DNA from: Actinacidiphila bryophytorum
GTDB taxonomy: Bacteria > Actinomycetota > Actinomycetes > Streptomycetales > Streptomycetaceae
Assembly (NCBI RefSeq): GCF_016916835.1
Contig: NZ_JAFFIX010000014.1
Location: 1-64,000 of the forward strand
Direction of reading: 5' to 3'
Length of the DNA: 64,000 nt
Shown: in pieces, positions 34,149 to 43,337 of the stretch
Layout: each line of letters begins with the position of its first letter
How positions within the stretch are numbered: position 1 is the first letter of the stretch
Notes under the pieces: generated by a model
The model's input: only the letters and a program-made list of their open reading frames with translations
Told to the model about the DNA's origin: nothing
Database searches by the model: none
Position numbers and translations under genes: made by a program

Positions 34149-35381
34149 TCACCGGTCGCAGGCGCGCACGACGACCGCCGAGTTGAAGCCGCCGTAGCCG
34201 CGCGCGAGCACCAGCGCGGCGCGGACCTGCGCGGTACGCGGCCGGGCGCCGACCAGGTCGAGGTCGTAGGTGTCCGCGGGTGTCACATGCGGTGTGGGCG
34301 GGATGACCCCGTCGCGCATCGCCAGGCACGCCGTTGCCAGGTCCAGTGCCGCGGCGCCCGAGCACAGCCGGCCCGTCATCGCCTTGGGCACCGTCACCGG
34401 GACCCCGCGCGGCCCGAAGACCTTGCCGATCGCCTCGGCCTCCACGCGGTCCAGCTCCGGTACGGCCGCGCCGTCGGCGAAGACGACGTCGATGTCGCCG
34501 GGGGCGAGGCCCGCGTCGTCCAGGGCCACCTCGATCGCCTTGCGCAGGCCCGGCTCACGGCCGGTGCCCGGCGCGGGGTCGAAGGTCGCACCGTAGCCGG
34601 CGATCTCCCCGTAGACCTGGGGCGCCCCGCGCTCCCGGGCGCTGTCGAGGTCCTCCAGGACCAGCAGCGCCCCGCCCTCGCCGGGCACATGCCCGTGCGC
34701 GGCGCCGTCGAAGGGGAGATACGCCCGGGCCGGGTCGGTGCTGGTGCTCAGCCGCCTGCTGGCGAGCAGGCCGACCCAGCCCCAGGGGCAGATCGAGGCG
34801 TCCATGCCGCCGGAGACGACCAGCCGGGTGCCCTTGCGGATCTGCCGCCTGGCCTGCGCGACCGCATCCAGGCCGCCCGCCTGGTCGCTGACGACGACCC
34901 CGCTGGGGCCGCGCATGCCGTTGCGGATCGAGATCTGGCCGCTGTTGACGGCGTAGAACCAGGCGAAGGACTGGTAGGCGCTCACATAGGCGCCACCCCT
35001 GCTCCACAGGTTCTGCAGCTCGCCCTGCCCGAACTCGAAGCCGCCGGACGAACTCGCCGTCACCACGCCCATGTCGAACTCGGGGAACTCCTCGGGCCTG
35101 ACCCCGGCGTCCTCGAACGCCCAGTCGGTGCTGACCAGCGCCAGCCGGGTCACCCGGTCGGTCTGCGGGATCAGCCGGCCGGGCAGCAGCTCCTCGGCGG
35201 CGAAACCGTCGATCTCCCCGGCCAGGGTGGCCGGATAGGAGGCGGGGTCGAAGCGGGCGATCCGGCCGATGCCGTGGACTCCACGGCGGGTGGCGTCCCA
35301 GTAGCCGGCGCTGCCCAGGCCGTTGGGGGCGGCGATGCCGAGCCCCGTCACGACCACTCTCGCGTCAGAGCGTACGGCCAC
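34149..35381 (-). CDS. Ketosynthase beta subunit (chain length factor)
   Basis: A 410-residue KS-fold protein in which the active-site Cys is replaced by Gln ([15 protein letters not shown], Gln 167), the mark of chain length factors; the Gln decarboxylates malonyl-ACP to prime the system. Other features: [33 protein letters not shown], and [10 protein letters not shown] at the C-terminus. It overlaps the KS-alpha stop by 17 bp, so expression is translationally coupled for a 1:1 complex. Confidence 0.95.
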   Translation of the reverse strand: MAVRSDARVVVTGLGIAAPNGLGSAGYWDATRRGVHGIGRIARFDPASYPATLAGEIDGFAAEELLPGRLIPQTDRVTRLALVSTDWAFEDAGVRPEEFPEFDMGVVTASSSGGFEFGQGELQNLWSRGGAYVSAYQSFAWFYAVNSGQISIRNGMRGPSGVVVSDQAGGLDAVAQARRQIRKGTRLVVSGGMDASICPWGWVGLLASRRLSTSTDPARAYLPFDGAAHGHVPGEGGALLVLEDLDSARERGAPQVYGEIAGYGATFDPAPGTGREPGLRKAIEVALDDAGLAPGDIDVVFADGAAVPELDRVEAEAIGKVFGPRGVPVTVPKAMTGRLCSGAAALDLATACLAMRDGVIPPTPHVTPADTYDLDLVGARPRTAQVRAALVLARGYGGFNSAVVVRACDR

Positions 35382-36651
35382 CCGGCGCCCCTCCCCGCGC
35401 GCTGGTCAGCACCATCGCGCTCTGGAAGCCGCCGAAGCCGCTGCCGACGGTGAGCACCGTGTCGGTCGGCCACTCGCGGGCGGTCAGCGGCACGTAGTCG
35501 AGGTCGCACTCGGGGTCGGGGACGTGCAGGTTGGCCGTGGGCGGCACGACGTCGTGCTCGATGGCCAGTACGGACGCGGCGATCTCGATGGAGCCGATGG
35601 CGCCGAGCGAGTGGCCGACCATCGACTTGATGGAACTCATCGGGGTCCGGTACGCGTGCGCCCCCAGGCTCCGCTTGACCGCCGCCGTCTCGTGGCGGTC
35701 GTTCTGCCGGGTGCCCGAGCCGTGCGCGTTGACGTAGTCGATGGCCTCGGGGCCGATCTCCGCCTCGTCCATGGCCACCCTGATGGCCTCCGCCATCTCC
35801 CGGCCGTCGGCCCGCAGCCCCGTCATGTGGTAGGCGTTGCTCCGGGTGGCGTATCCGGCGATCTCCGCGCGGACATGGGCGCCGCGCCGCCGTGCCGCCC
35901 CCAGCTCCTCCAGTACGAAGACCGCGGACCCCTCACCCAGGACGAAGCCGTTGCGGCGGTCGTCGAAGGGGCGTGAGGCGCTCTCGGGCGAGTCGTTGGA
36001 GGGCGTGGTGGCCTTGATGGCGTCGAAGCAGGCCACCGTGATGGGGGAGATGGGCGCATCGGTGGCGCCGGCGATCATGATGTCGGCGCTGCCCTCCCGG
36101 ATCAGCTCGGCCGCGTGGCCGACCGCGTCCAGGCCCGAGGTGCAGCCGGTCGACACCACCGTGCACGGCCCCTCCGCGCCGGCCGCAAGGGCGACCTCCG
36201 CCGCGAAGGAGCTGGGCACCAGGTAGTTGTAGAGGTGCGGCACGGCGTAGGAGTGGTCCACCAGGTCGAGCCGTCCGCCGTCGCTGACGGTGCGGTACTC
36301 CTGGTCGAGCCCGGTCGTGGCGCCGACCGCACTGCCGATCGTCACCCCGGTGCGGTGCGGCTCCAGGCCCTCGAACTCCAGCCCGCTGTCGGCCATCGCC
36401 TCGCGGGCGGCGACCACCGCGAACTGCGCGGCCCGGTCCATCCGCCGGATCTGGTGCGGGGTCAGCCCCAGCAGCTCGGCGTCGAAGTCCGCCTCGGCGG
36501 CGACCTGGGAGCGGAAGGGTGACGGGTCGAAGAAGCTGATCCTGCGGGTCGCGGTGCGCCCCTCGGTCAGCAGCTGCCAGAAGTCCTTGCTGCCGATACC
36601 GCCCGGCGCGACGACGCCGACGCCGGTGATGACGACACGCCGACGGCTCAC
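35365..36651 (-). CDS. Ketosynthase alpha subunit of the minimal type II PKS
   Basis: A 428-residue KS with a full catalytic triad: Cys 170 ([14 protein letters not shown]), His 310 ([15 protein letters not shown]) and His 347 ([13 protein letters not shown]). The sequence style ([35 protein letters not shown]) is that of aromatic, not reducing, KS-alpha. With the CLF and ACP it assembles the poly-beta-ketone, presumably a decaketide given the angucycline enzymes around it. GTG start at 36651 overlaps the cyclase stop by 4 bp (GTGA). Confidence 0.96.
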   Translation of the reverse strand: MSRRRVVITGVGVVAPGGIGSKDFWQLLTEGRTATRRISFFDPSPFRSQVAAEADFDAELLGLTPHQIRRMDRAAQFAVVAAREAMADSGLEFEGLEPHRTGVTIGSAVGATTGLDQEYRTVSDGGRLDLVDHSYAVPHLYNYLVPSSFAAEVALAAGAEGPCTVVSTGCTSGLDAVGHAAELIREGSADIMIAGATDAPISPITVACFDAIKATTPSNDSPESASRPFDDRRNGFVLGEGSAVFVLEELGAARRRGAHVRAEIAGYATRSNAYHMTGLRADGREMAEAIRVAMDEAEIGPEAIDYVNAHGSGTRQNDRHETAAVKRSLGAHAYRTPMSSIKSMVGHSLGAIGSIEIAASVLAIEHDVVPPTANLHVPDPECDLDYVPLTAREWPTDTVLTVGSGFGGFQSAMVLTSARGGAPGGRTL

Positions 36652-36974
36652 CGCGCGCTCCAGTGGTAGAAGCGCTGCGCCATCGCGTCGGCGGGCGAGC
36701 GCCAGGTGGCCGGGTCGTACGCCTCGATGAAGGGCTTGAGGTCCTGGCTGATGGCGACGAAGCGCGGGTCGGTCTTGGCGGTCTCGATCCGCTCGCCGCC
36801 GTCCGCGGTGTCGAAGTCCTGCAGGTGGAAGTAGAGCCCCCGGTAGGAGAAGAGCTGCCGCCGCCTGGTGCCCATGGCATGGGGCATGTCGGTGGCGTCG
36901 AAGGCGGTGAAGAGGTCGGCGACGTCCGTGGCCGAATGGGCGTTCATTCGGGCCACGATCAGCGTGCTGTGCAT
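36648..36974 (-). CDS. TcmI-family polyketide cyclase
   Basis: A 108-residue cyclase with the family's start ([54 protein letters not shown]) and C-terminal [17 protein letters not shown]. Members (JadI, PgaF, UrdF) close the later rings of angucyclines and give the angular ring system. ATG at 36974, first gene in the KS-CLF-ACP block. Confidence 0.92.
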   Translation of the reverse strand: MHSTLIVARMNAHSATDVADLFTAFDATDMPHAMGTRRRQLFSYRGLYFHLQDFDTADGGERIETAKTDPRFVAISQDLKPFIEAYDPATWRSPADAMAQRFYHWSAR

Positions 36975-37109
36975 GGTGGGTCCTCCATGTCGGGCCGGGT
37001 CGGCCGCGGGTGCACGGCTCCGTCGTGCGGGCCGGTGCGGGGGTGCAGCCCGGGGCTGCGCGGGCGGGCGCGGGCGGGCGGCGGGGGGCGTTCTCTGGGG
37101 TGGGGGAGG

Positions 37110-38579
37110 TCAGCGTGCGGGGCCGAACCACCGCTCCAGGGCCATCGGCAGGTCGTGGTGGCTGCCGGGCGCGGCCCAGGCGACGTACCCGTCGGGCCTG
37201 ACCAGCAGTGCGGTGGTGCCGGCGAGCGGGGAGCCGGGTGCCGGGTCTGCCGGGACCGCGGTGACCAGGTCGATGCGGTCGGTCCAGCCGGCCGAACGGC
37301 GGCGCAGCTCCGCGTTGTCCGCGAGGTCGAGCAGCAGGCCGCGGGCCGGGTGCAGCAGCTCGGCCGTGCTGGTGGCACGGCCCTTCCTGGTCAGGGCCAG
37401 CGGCGGCATCCGCATCCCCAGCAGGGGGTGGCTGCCGGTGCCGACGTCGTAGCGGATCTCCAGGCCGCTGACCATCGCGGCCAGATGGCGTGCCACCTCG
37501 GGGTAGGCCACCAGCTCGCCGAGCACGTCGCGCAGCGGCTGCATCTCCTCGCCGCGCAGGAAGAGCATGCCCTGTGCCCGGGTGTTCAGCAGCAGCCGGC
37601 TGCCGACCGGGTGCCGCTCGCCGTGGTAGGTGTCGAGCAGGGTCTCGGGCGCGGTGCCGCGCTGCACCGCGGCCAGCTTCCAGCCGAGGTTGACCGAGTC
37701 CTGGATGCTGGCGTTCATGCCCTGCCCGCCGGCCGGCAGGTGGATGTGCGCGGCGTCCCCGGCCAGCAGCACCCGGCCGCGCCGGTACTGCGTGACCTGG
37801 CGGGTGGCGTCGCCGAAGGCGCTGACCCACACCGGCTCCGCGTGCGAGATGTCGGTGCCGGTCAGCCGCTGCCAGGCGTCGCTGACCTCGGAGAAGGCCG
37901 GCGGCCCGGTCCGCCGGCGGGGCGGGGTGCCGCGCTCGCACACGATGATCCGGGTGACGCCGCCGGGCAGCGGGCCGACCATGACCATGCCGCCGGGCAG
38001 CGTCTCGCCGATCATCCGCGGTGCCAGGTCCACCCCGCGCAGGTCGGCGAGGTACATCTCCATCGTGGCGGGGGTGCCGGGGAAGTCGAAGCCGGCCGCC
38101 TTGCGCACCGTGCTGCGGCCGCCGTCGCAGCCGACCAGCCACTCGGTACGCAGCAGGTGCTCGCCCTGCGGTCCGCGGACGGTGATCTCGACGGCGTCGT
38201 CCTTCTCGGCGATGCCCAGCAGTTCGTGGTCCCGCCTGATGTCGGCGCCGAGGTCGGCGGCCCACCCTTCGAGCACCGCCTCGGTCGCGGACTGCGGGAC
38301 GGACTTGGCGGCCTGGTGGGCGCCTTCGAGGACGGCGAAGTCCACCGGCACACCGCCGAAGTGACCCTGGTTGCTGGTCTCGACCTCGCCGAACCTGGTG
38401 AGCAGCCCGCGCTGGTCGAACACCTCCATGGTGCGGGCGGTGAAGCCCAGCCCGCGGGACTCGCCGGTGCGGCGCGGCAGGCGCTCGACGACGATCACGT
38501 CGACGCCGGCCAGGCGCAGTTCGCCGGCGAGCATGAGCCCGGCGGGTCCTGCGCCGGCGACTATGACTGATGCATCCAC
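37110..38579 (-). CDS. FAD-dependent angucycline monooxygenase, PgaE/UrdE type
   Basis: A 489-residue PHBH-fold aromatic hydroxylase. Features: [30 protein letters not shown] (FAD), [59 protein letters not shown], and a C-terminal thioredoxin-like portion ending [13 protein letters not shown]. Length and layout match PgaE, JadH and UrdE, which hydroxylate C-12 of the first angucycline intermediate. GTG start at 38579, overlapping the thioesterase stop by 19 bp. Together with the fused oxygenase-reductase this is the strongest evidence for an angucycline product. Confidence 0.92.
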   Translation of the reverse strand: MDASVIVAGAGPAGLMLAGELRLAGVDVIVVERLPRRTGESRGLGFTARTMEVFDQRGLLTRFGEVETSNQGHFGGVPVDFAVLEGAHQAAKSVPQSATEAVLEGWAADLGADIRRDHELLGIAEKDDAVEITVRGPQGEHLLRTEWLVGCDGGRSTVRKAAGFDFPGTPATMEMYLADLRGVDLAPRMIGETLPGGMVMVGPLPGGVTRIIVCERGTPPRRRTGPPAFSEVSDAWQRLTGTDISHAEPVWVSAFGDATRQVTQYRRGRVLLAGDAAHIHLPAGGQGMNASIQDSVNLGWKLAAVQRGTAPETLLDTYHGERHPVGSRLLLNTRAQGMLFLRGEEMQPLRDVLGELVAYPEVARHLAAMVSGLEIRYDVGTGSHPLLGMRMPPLALTRKGRATSTAELLHPARGLLLDLADNAELRRRSAGWTDRIDLVTAVPADPAPGSPLAGTTALLVRPDGYVAWAAPGSHHDLPMALERWFGPAR

Positions 38580-39373
38580 GGCTGTCTCCTCAACGGATCG
38601 GTCCAGGGGCCGGCCTGGGGGGTCGTCAACCTGGCCGGTTCGCCGGCCAGTTCGCCGACCAGCAGGTGCCGCCCCTCGGGGTGGAAGGGGAAGAAGTGCC
38701 CGCCGGGGACCGCGCGGGACCGGAACCGCCCGGTGGTGAAGCCCGCCCACAGCGGCAGCGTGCCGATCGGCACCACCTCGTCGTGCAGCCCGCCGAGCAC
38801 GGTCAGCGGCTGGCCGACCCGCGTCCCGTCGGCGGCCAGCAGCGCGTCGCGGGCCAGCAGCAGGTCCCAGGCCAGCACGTGCTGCGCCCGGTCGCGCGCG
38901 CGGGACTCCTCCAGCGCGTCCATCGGCACCCGGTGGTGGGCGAAGAGTTCGGCGAGCCCTTCCGGGGTGCCCAGGGGTGCGGCGAAGTCGTGGCCCCGGG
39001 TGCCGGGCGGCGCGGCGGTCAGCACCAGGGCGTGGCACAGCTCCGGTGCCGTGCGGGCGGCGGCCAGCGCCAGCAGCGAGCCGAGGCTGTGCCCGTAGTA
39101 CGTCGTCGGCAGCGGTACGGCAGCCCGCAGTTCACGGACCGCCCCGCCGGTGACCGCGGGCAGCAGCGCCCCCGGCGGTTCGCCGTCCCGGTGCTCCCGG
39201 CCGGGCAGTGCCACCCCGACGAGTTCGATGTCGTCCGGGAGCCCGGACAGCAGCCGCGAGTACAGCCGCGGTCCCGCTCCCGCGTGGGCGAAGACGACCA
39301 GCCGGCGGCGGGGTCCTGCTGCCGGGCGCAGCACGGTCGTCCAGGCGGGCGCCCCGTGTGCCGGGCGGGTCAC
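38561..39373 (-). CDS. Type II thioesterase
   Basis: A 270-residue alpha/beta hydrolase of the type II thioesterase family. Motifs: [21 protein letters not shown], catalytic Ser in [16 protein letters not shown], and the catalytic His in [17 protein letters not shown]. Such enzymes hydrolyse stalled or wrong acyl groups from carrier proteins. The GTG at 39373 overlaps the upstream stop (GTGA). In this cluster it could serve either the aromatic ACP or the second ACP at 53236. Confidence 0.87.
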   Translation of the reverse strand: MTRPAHGAPAWTTVLRPAAGPRRRLVVFAHAGAGPRLYSRLLSGLPDDIELVGVALPGREHRDGEPPGALLPAVTGGAVRELRAAVPLPTTYYGHSLGSLLALAAARTAPELCHALVLTAAPPGTRGHDFAAPLGTPEGLAELFAHHRVPMDALEESRARDRAQHVLAWDLLLARDALLAADGTRVGQPLTVLGGLHDEVVPIGTLPLWAGFTTGRFRSRAVPGGHFFPFHPEGRHLLVGELAGEPARLTTPQAGPWTDPLRRQPWMHQS

Positions 39374-39891
39374 TGCGACTCGGACTCGGCGGGCTGCGCG
39401 GTACGCGGCTCGCCGGCCCCGCCGAGCCGGTCCCGTGCGGTCTCCGTGCGCCGCCCGATCGGGGTGAGCCCCTGCACGATGCCCAGGCCCGTGAGCGGCA
39501 CGCTGCCGTAGATCGACTCGTAGTGCCCCGCGGGTACGACGTAGGTCTCGTGCCACAGGCCGACGTCGGTGCCGCGGGAGGCGACCTTGTAGAAGTCCCG
39601 CCAGGCGCGCCGGTGCATCGCCGCGTGCGAGAACTCGATCAGCGCGTCGGTGCTGCGCCAGTACTGCAGCAGGGTCACCTCGCGCAGCCCGTAGCGCTGG
39701 GTGCGCGAGTACAGCAGGCCGCTGCGGGGGTCGGCGGCCAGCTCCCGCAGCATCGGGTCGAGCGCGCGGACCACCGGCAGCCAGGAGCGCAGCGCTCTGG
39801 CCTTGTTGACCCGGATGCCGAGGAGGAACAGCACGACCTCCTCGTCGCCGGCCGTGGTGAACCGTCCGTTGTGGATCTTCTGCTCGCTCAT
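39370..39891 (-). CDS. DUF4188 domain-containing protein
   Basis: A 173-residue protein. The segments VVLFLLGIRVNKARALRSWLPVVRAL, LYSRTQRYGLREVTLLQYWRSTDALIEFSHAAMHRRAWRDFYK and VGLWHETYVVPAGHYESIYG fit the DUF4188 group, a ferredoxin-like (dimeric alpha-beta barrel) fold related to monooxygenase and aldoxime dehydratase proteins. Its last four bases overlap the thioesterase start. A tailoring role is possible, but the sequence does not give a reaction. Confidence 0.72.
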   Translation of the reverse strand: MSEQKIHNGRFTTAGDEEVVLFLLGIRVNKARALRSWLPVVRALDPMLRELAADPRSGLLYSRTQRYGLREVTLLQYWRSTDALIEFSHAAMHRRAWRDFYKVASRGTDVGLWHETYVVPAGHYESIYGSVPLTGLGIVQGLTPIGRRTETARDRLGGAGEPRTAQPAESESQ

Positions 39892-40029
39892 GGCAGGCTC
39901 CGTTAGGGGGCGGGCGCCGGAGGCAACAGGGCTTCGGCTGCGGGGTGTTCGAGGTGTGCGACACGCGGGGAGCGGGTGCGGCGGCACCCGCGTCGGGCAC
40001 CGGGCGGAGGTAGGCGCGGCGGACGCTCC

Positions 40030-40767
40030 TCAGATGGCGAGCCCGCCGTCGACCTGGAGCACGGCGCCGGTCACGTACGCTGCTCCGGCCAGGTACGCGA
40101 CGGCGTCCGCGACGTCCTCCGGCTGTCCGAACCTGCGCAGCGCGGTCCGGTCGACCATGCGGCTGCGGTAGCCGTCGGTCAGCTGCGCGAGCATGTCCGT
40201 CTCGATGAAGCCGGGGGCCACGGTGTTGACGCGTATCCCGTAGCGGCCGACCTCCTTCGACAGGGACCGGCCGAGGCCGATGATCCCGGCCTTGGCGGCG
40301 GAGTAGTTGCCCTGCGAGGCGTTTCCCGCGACGCCCGCGATCGACGACACGTTCACCACGCAGCCGGACCTGCGCTTCATCATGTGGAAGAGCGCGGCCC
40401 TGCATACCAGGAAGGTGCCGCGCAGGTTGGTGTCGAGCACCAGGTCCCAGTCCTCGTCGGTCATCATCACCAGCGGCGCGTCCTTGACCACGCCGGCCGA
40501 GGTCACCACGGTGTCGACCGGGCCGGTCTCCTGCTCGACGCCGAGCACCCAGGCCTGCACCTCGGCCGCGCTGGTGACGTCCACCTGCCGGGCGGTGGCG
40601 TGCCCGCCGATCTCCGCGGCCTCCTTCTCCACCGCGCGGGCCGCGCCGGCGTCGCGCTGGTAGCAGAAGGCCACCTCGTAGCCGTCGCGCACCAGGCGCA
40701 GCACGGTCGCCCGGCCGATTCCGCGCGAGCCGCCGCTGACCAGCGCGACACGACGTAAGGGGTCCAT
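40030..40767 (-). CDS. 3-oxoacyl-ACP reductase-like SDR with an early TTA codon
   Basis: A 245-residue FabG-like SDR: ALVSGGSRGIGRATVLRLV, VTSAGVVKDAPLVMMTDEDWDLVLDTNLRGTFLV, CVVNVSSIAGVAGNASQGNYSAAKAGIIG with the catalytic Tyr/Lys, and VAPGFIETDML. The fourth codon is TTA (40758-40756), the leucine codon read by the bldA tRNA, so translation should be developmentally delayed. It may be a ketoreductase for the second KS set or a polyketide tailoring reductase. AGGAG precedes the ATG at 40767. Confidence 0.85.
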   Translation of the reverse strand: MDPLRRVALVSGGSRGIGRATVLRLVRDGYEVAFCYQRDAGAARAVEKEAAEIGGHATARQVDVTSAAEVQAWVLGVEQETGPVDTVVTSAGVVKDAPLVMMTDEDWDLVLDTNLRGTFLVCRAALFHMMKRRSGCVVNVSSIAGVAGNASQGNYSAAKAGIIGLGRSLSKEVGRYGIRVNTVAPGFIETDMLAQLTDGYRSRMVDRTALRRFGQPEDVADAVAYLAGAAYVTGAVLQVDGGLAI

Positions 40768-40782
40768 AGGGGGAATCTCCTC

Positions 40783-40811
40783 GTTGCTGGTTTGCCGGGT
40801 TGCTGGTTTGC
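40783..40811. repeat. 13-bp direct repeat in the SDR leader
   Basis: GTTGCTGGTTTGC occurs at 40783-40795 and 40799-40811, upstream of the TTA-containing SDR. Confidence 0.7.
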
Positions 40812-40858
40812 GGTTGTCCGCGGTGCGGGTTCGCCCTGGTGTGCCGGGTCGCCGACGC

Positions 40859-40900
40859 GAGGGAGCCGGGCGGCCGCAGGTGCGGCCGCCCGGCTCCCTC
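40859..40900. terminator. Perfect 20-bp hairpin downstream of the MFS gene
   Basis: GAGGGAGCCGGGCGGCCGCA pairs perfectly with its complement around a GG loop. It begins 15 bp after the MFS stop and separates that transcript from the biosynthetic operon starting with the SDR. Confidence 0.8.
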
Positions 40901-40915
40901 GGTGTGCGGGCCGGA

Positions 40916-42472
40916 TCAGTTCGGGTTCGGTTGGCGCTGCGGCAGCCGGCCGCGGACGAAGCAGGCGGTCACCAGCGCCATGACGGTCAGGACCGCGGCG
41001 CCGGTCACGACGCCGTGCAGGCCGTGGCTGACGCCCTGCCGGAAGGCCTCGCGCAGCGTGCCGGGCAGCGCGTGCAGCTGCTCGGGGGTGAGCTGGCCGC
41101 TGGAGTGGGTGAGCCGGCCGCCGGTCCCCTCGCCGAGCCGGTCGTTGAGCGTGGTGTGCAGGCGGCTGGTGTAGACCGAGCCGAGCAGCGCCACGCCCAG
41201 CGTGCCACCGATGTTGCGGAAGAGGTTGAGCAGCCCGCTGGCCGCGCCGATGTCGCGCTGCTCGACGCTGCCGAAGGTCATCAGCTGGGTGCTCTGCATG
41301 ACCAGGCCGGTGCCGACGCCCGCGGTCAGCGTCAGCGCGGAGGCGGCCAGCGTCGCGGTTCCGGTGTCGAGCAGCAGCAGGGTCAGCATGCCGGCGGTCG
41401 CCAGCGCGCCGCCCGCGATGGGGTAGGGCCGCACCCGCCCGGTGCGCGGGATGATGCGGGCGATGACGAGCTGGACGCCGATCATGCCGCCGACGAAGGG
41501 CAGCAGCAGCAACCCGCTGAAGGTGGGCGAGGCGCTCCGCACGTCCTGCATGTAGGTCGGGAAGTACACCATCACCGCGAGCATCGCGGCGCCCATCAGC
41601 AGGCCGAGCACCTGCGCCAGGTTGAAGTCGCGGTCGTGGAAGAGCCGCGGCGGCAGGATCGGTTCCGCCGCCCGCCGCTCCACCGCCGGCAGCACGGCCA
41701 GCAGCACGGCGCAGGCCGCGCCGAGCGCGGCGATCTGCGGCGAGCCCCATGCGTACCGGCTGCCGCCCCAGGTCGCCAGCAGCGTCAGTGCGGCGACCGC
41801 GGCGCTCAGCAGCGCACCGCCCAGGTAGTCGATGCGCACCGCGCGCCGCCGCCCGGGCCGGATGCCGGCCGCGCTGGCCGCCAGGGCCGCGGCCCCGAGC
41901 GGCACGTTGATGTAGAAGGCCCAGCGCCAGTTGGCGTGCTGGGTGAGCAGGCCGCCCAGGATCGGGCCGCCGGCCAGTGCGGTGGGCATGATGGCGCCGA
42001 TCACCGACAGCAGCTTGGCGCGCTCGGCCGGCGTGGTCACCAGGTCGCCGATGAGCGCGAAGGCGCCGACCATCAGCCCGCCGGCACCCAGGCCCTGCAG
42101 CGCGCGGAAGGCGATCAGCTGGCCCATGCTCTGGGCCAGGCCGCAGAGCATGGAGCCGGCCAGGAAGATCGAGATCGAGGACAGGAAGGTGGCCCGGCGC
42201 CCGTAGAGGTCGCCGAGCTTGCCCCACAGGGGCGTGGTCGCCGAGCTGGTCACCAGGTAGGCGGTGACCACCCACGACAGCTGGTTCAGCCCGCCCAGGT
42301 CGCCGACGATCGTGGGCAGCGCGGTGCCCACGATCACCTGGTCGAGCATGGCCAGGGCCATCGCCAGGGCCAGTGCGGCCACCCCCAGGGCGTACCGCCG
42401 CTCCTTCGTCCTGACGTCCGCGGCGGCCGGCCCGGGGGCCGCCGCCTGTTCCGTGCTGTTGTCCGTTGCCAT
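40916..42472 (-). CDS. DHA2-type (14-helix) MFS exporter under TetR control
   Basis: A 518-residue MFS transporter with about 14 hydrophobic segments and the EmrB/QacA features LDQVIVGTALPTIVGDLGG, LWGKLGDLYGRRATFL and GGPILGGLLTQHANWRWAFYINVPLG. It is divergent from a TetR gene, and its promoter is covered by paired CGTAC-N3-GTACG sites. The arrangement matches known angucycline exporter/repressor pairs such as LanJ/LanK, in which the product or an intermediate releases the repressor. ATG at 42472. Confidence 0.9.
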   Translation of the reverse strand: MATDNSTEQAAAPGPAAADVRTKERRYALGVAALALAMALAMLDQVIVGTALPTIVGDLGGLNQLSWVVTAYLVTSSATTPLWGKLGDLYGRRATFLSSISIFLAGSMLCGLAQSMGQLIAFRALQGLGAGGLMVGAFALIGDLVTTPAERAKLLSVIGAIMPTALAGGPILGGLLTQHANWRWAFYINVPLGAAALAASAAGIRPGRRRAVRIDYLGGALLSAAVAALTLLATWGGSRYAWGSPQIAALGAACAVLLAVLPAVERRAAEPILPPRLFHDRDFNLAQVLGLLMGAAMLAVMVYFPTYMQDVRSASPTFSGLLLLPFVGGMIGVQLVIARIIPRTGRVRPYPIAGGALATAGMLTLLLLDTGTATLAASALTLTAGVGTGLVMQSTQLMTFGSVEQRDIGAASGLLNLFRNIGGTLGVALLGSVYTSRLHTTLNDRLGEGTGGRLTHSSGQLTPEQLHALPGTLREAFRQGVSHGLHGVVTGAAVLTVMALVTACFVRGRLPQRQPNPN

Positions 42473-42498
42473 CGGCGCCGCCTCGCCCTCACTATCCC

Positions 42499-42553
42499 CG
42501 TACACCGTACGAAGTCTCGATCGAGCGTACCCATCTTGGTACGGTGTACGCAA
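42499..42553 (-). promoter_or_regulatory. MFS promoter with two TetR-type operators
   Basis: Minus strand: TTGCGT (42553-42548), an 18-nt spacer and TACGCT (42529-42524). The palindrome CGTACACCGTACC overlaps the -35 and spacer (42550-42538). A second one, CGTACGGTGTACG (42511-42499), lies downstream of the start site. The same layout recurs at 48202-48260. Confidence 0.75.
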
Positions 42554-42590
42554 GTAGCTTTCGGCACGGCGGGCACGGACGGGAGACCTC

Positions 42591-43322
42591 ATGGGAGGCG
42601 ACGAATCGAGCATCTGGATGCAGCCGGAGCGTTCGAGAAGGCCCAGCCCGGGGCCGCAGCGGGCGTACAGCAGGCAGCAGGTCGTCAGGGCCGCCATCAA
42701 GATCGCCGACCAGGACGGGCTGCAGGCGGCGTCCATGCGCAGGATCGCCGCCGAGATCGGCGCCGGCACCATGACCCTCTACCAGTACGTGCGCAACCGC
42801 GAGGACCTCATGGAGCTGATCGTCGACGAGGTCACCGGCGAGATGGGGCTGCCCGAGCGGCCCAGCGGCGAGTGGCGGGCGGACGCCGCCGCCGTGGCCG
42901 TCGCCAAGCGCGACCTGTACCTGCGGCACACCTGGCTGGCCACCCGCGTCCCCGGGCACCCGGTGTGGGGTCCGCACTCCCTGCACGTGCAGGAGTTCCT
43001 GCTGTCCTCCTTCGACGCGTTCGAGATGTCGGTGGACGAACTCGTCAGCCTGACCGGCCTGCTGAACGGCTACGTGGAGAGCTTCGTGCGTGCCGAGGTC
43101 GGCTGGCAGGAGGAGGCCCGCCGCACCGGCGTCGACATGCAGGAGTGGATGCGGCGCACCGCGCCCTACGCCCGGCACCTGGTGATCTCCGGCCGCTACC
43201 CGGCCTTCTCCCGGGTGCTGATGGAGAACACCTCGCCCCACATGGAGCCCGACGCGCGCTTCCACTACGGGCTCGACCGGGTGCTCGACAGCATCGAGGC
43301 GAGCCTGAAGCCCGGGACCTGA
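42591..43322 (+). CDS. TetR-family repressor of exporter and glycosyltransferase operon
   Basis: A 243-residue TetR regulator. The HTH reads YSRQQVVRAAIKIADQDGLQAASMRRIAAEIGAGTMTLYQYVRNREDLMELI; the C-terminal domain (GHPVWGPHSLHVQEFLLSSFDAFEMSVDELVSLTGLLNGYVESF) is the TetR_C_1/TetR_C_11-like ligand domain of many antibiotic-sensing repressors. It is divergent from the exporter across CGTAC-N3-GTACG operators; matching sites precede the flavin reductase operon at 48136. Likely effector: a pathway intermediate or product. Confidence 0.87.
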   Translation: MGGDESSIWMQPERSRRPSPGPQRAYSRQQVVRAAIKIADQDGLQAASMRRIAAEIGAGTMTLYQYVRNREDLMELIVDEVTGEMGLPERPSGEWRADAAAVAVAKRDLYLRHTWLATRVPGHPVWGPHSLHVQEFLLSSFDAFEMSVDELVSLTGLLNGYVESFVRAEVGWQEEARRTGVDMQEWMRRTAPYARHLVISGRYPAFSRVLMENTSPHMEPDARFHYGLDRVLDSIEASLKPGT

Positions 43323-43337
43323 GCGGCCCGCCCGCCG

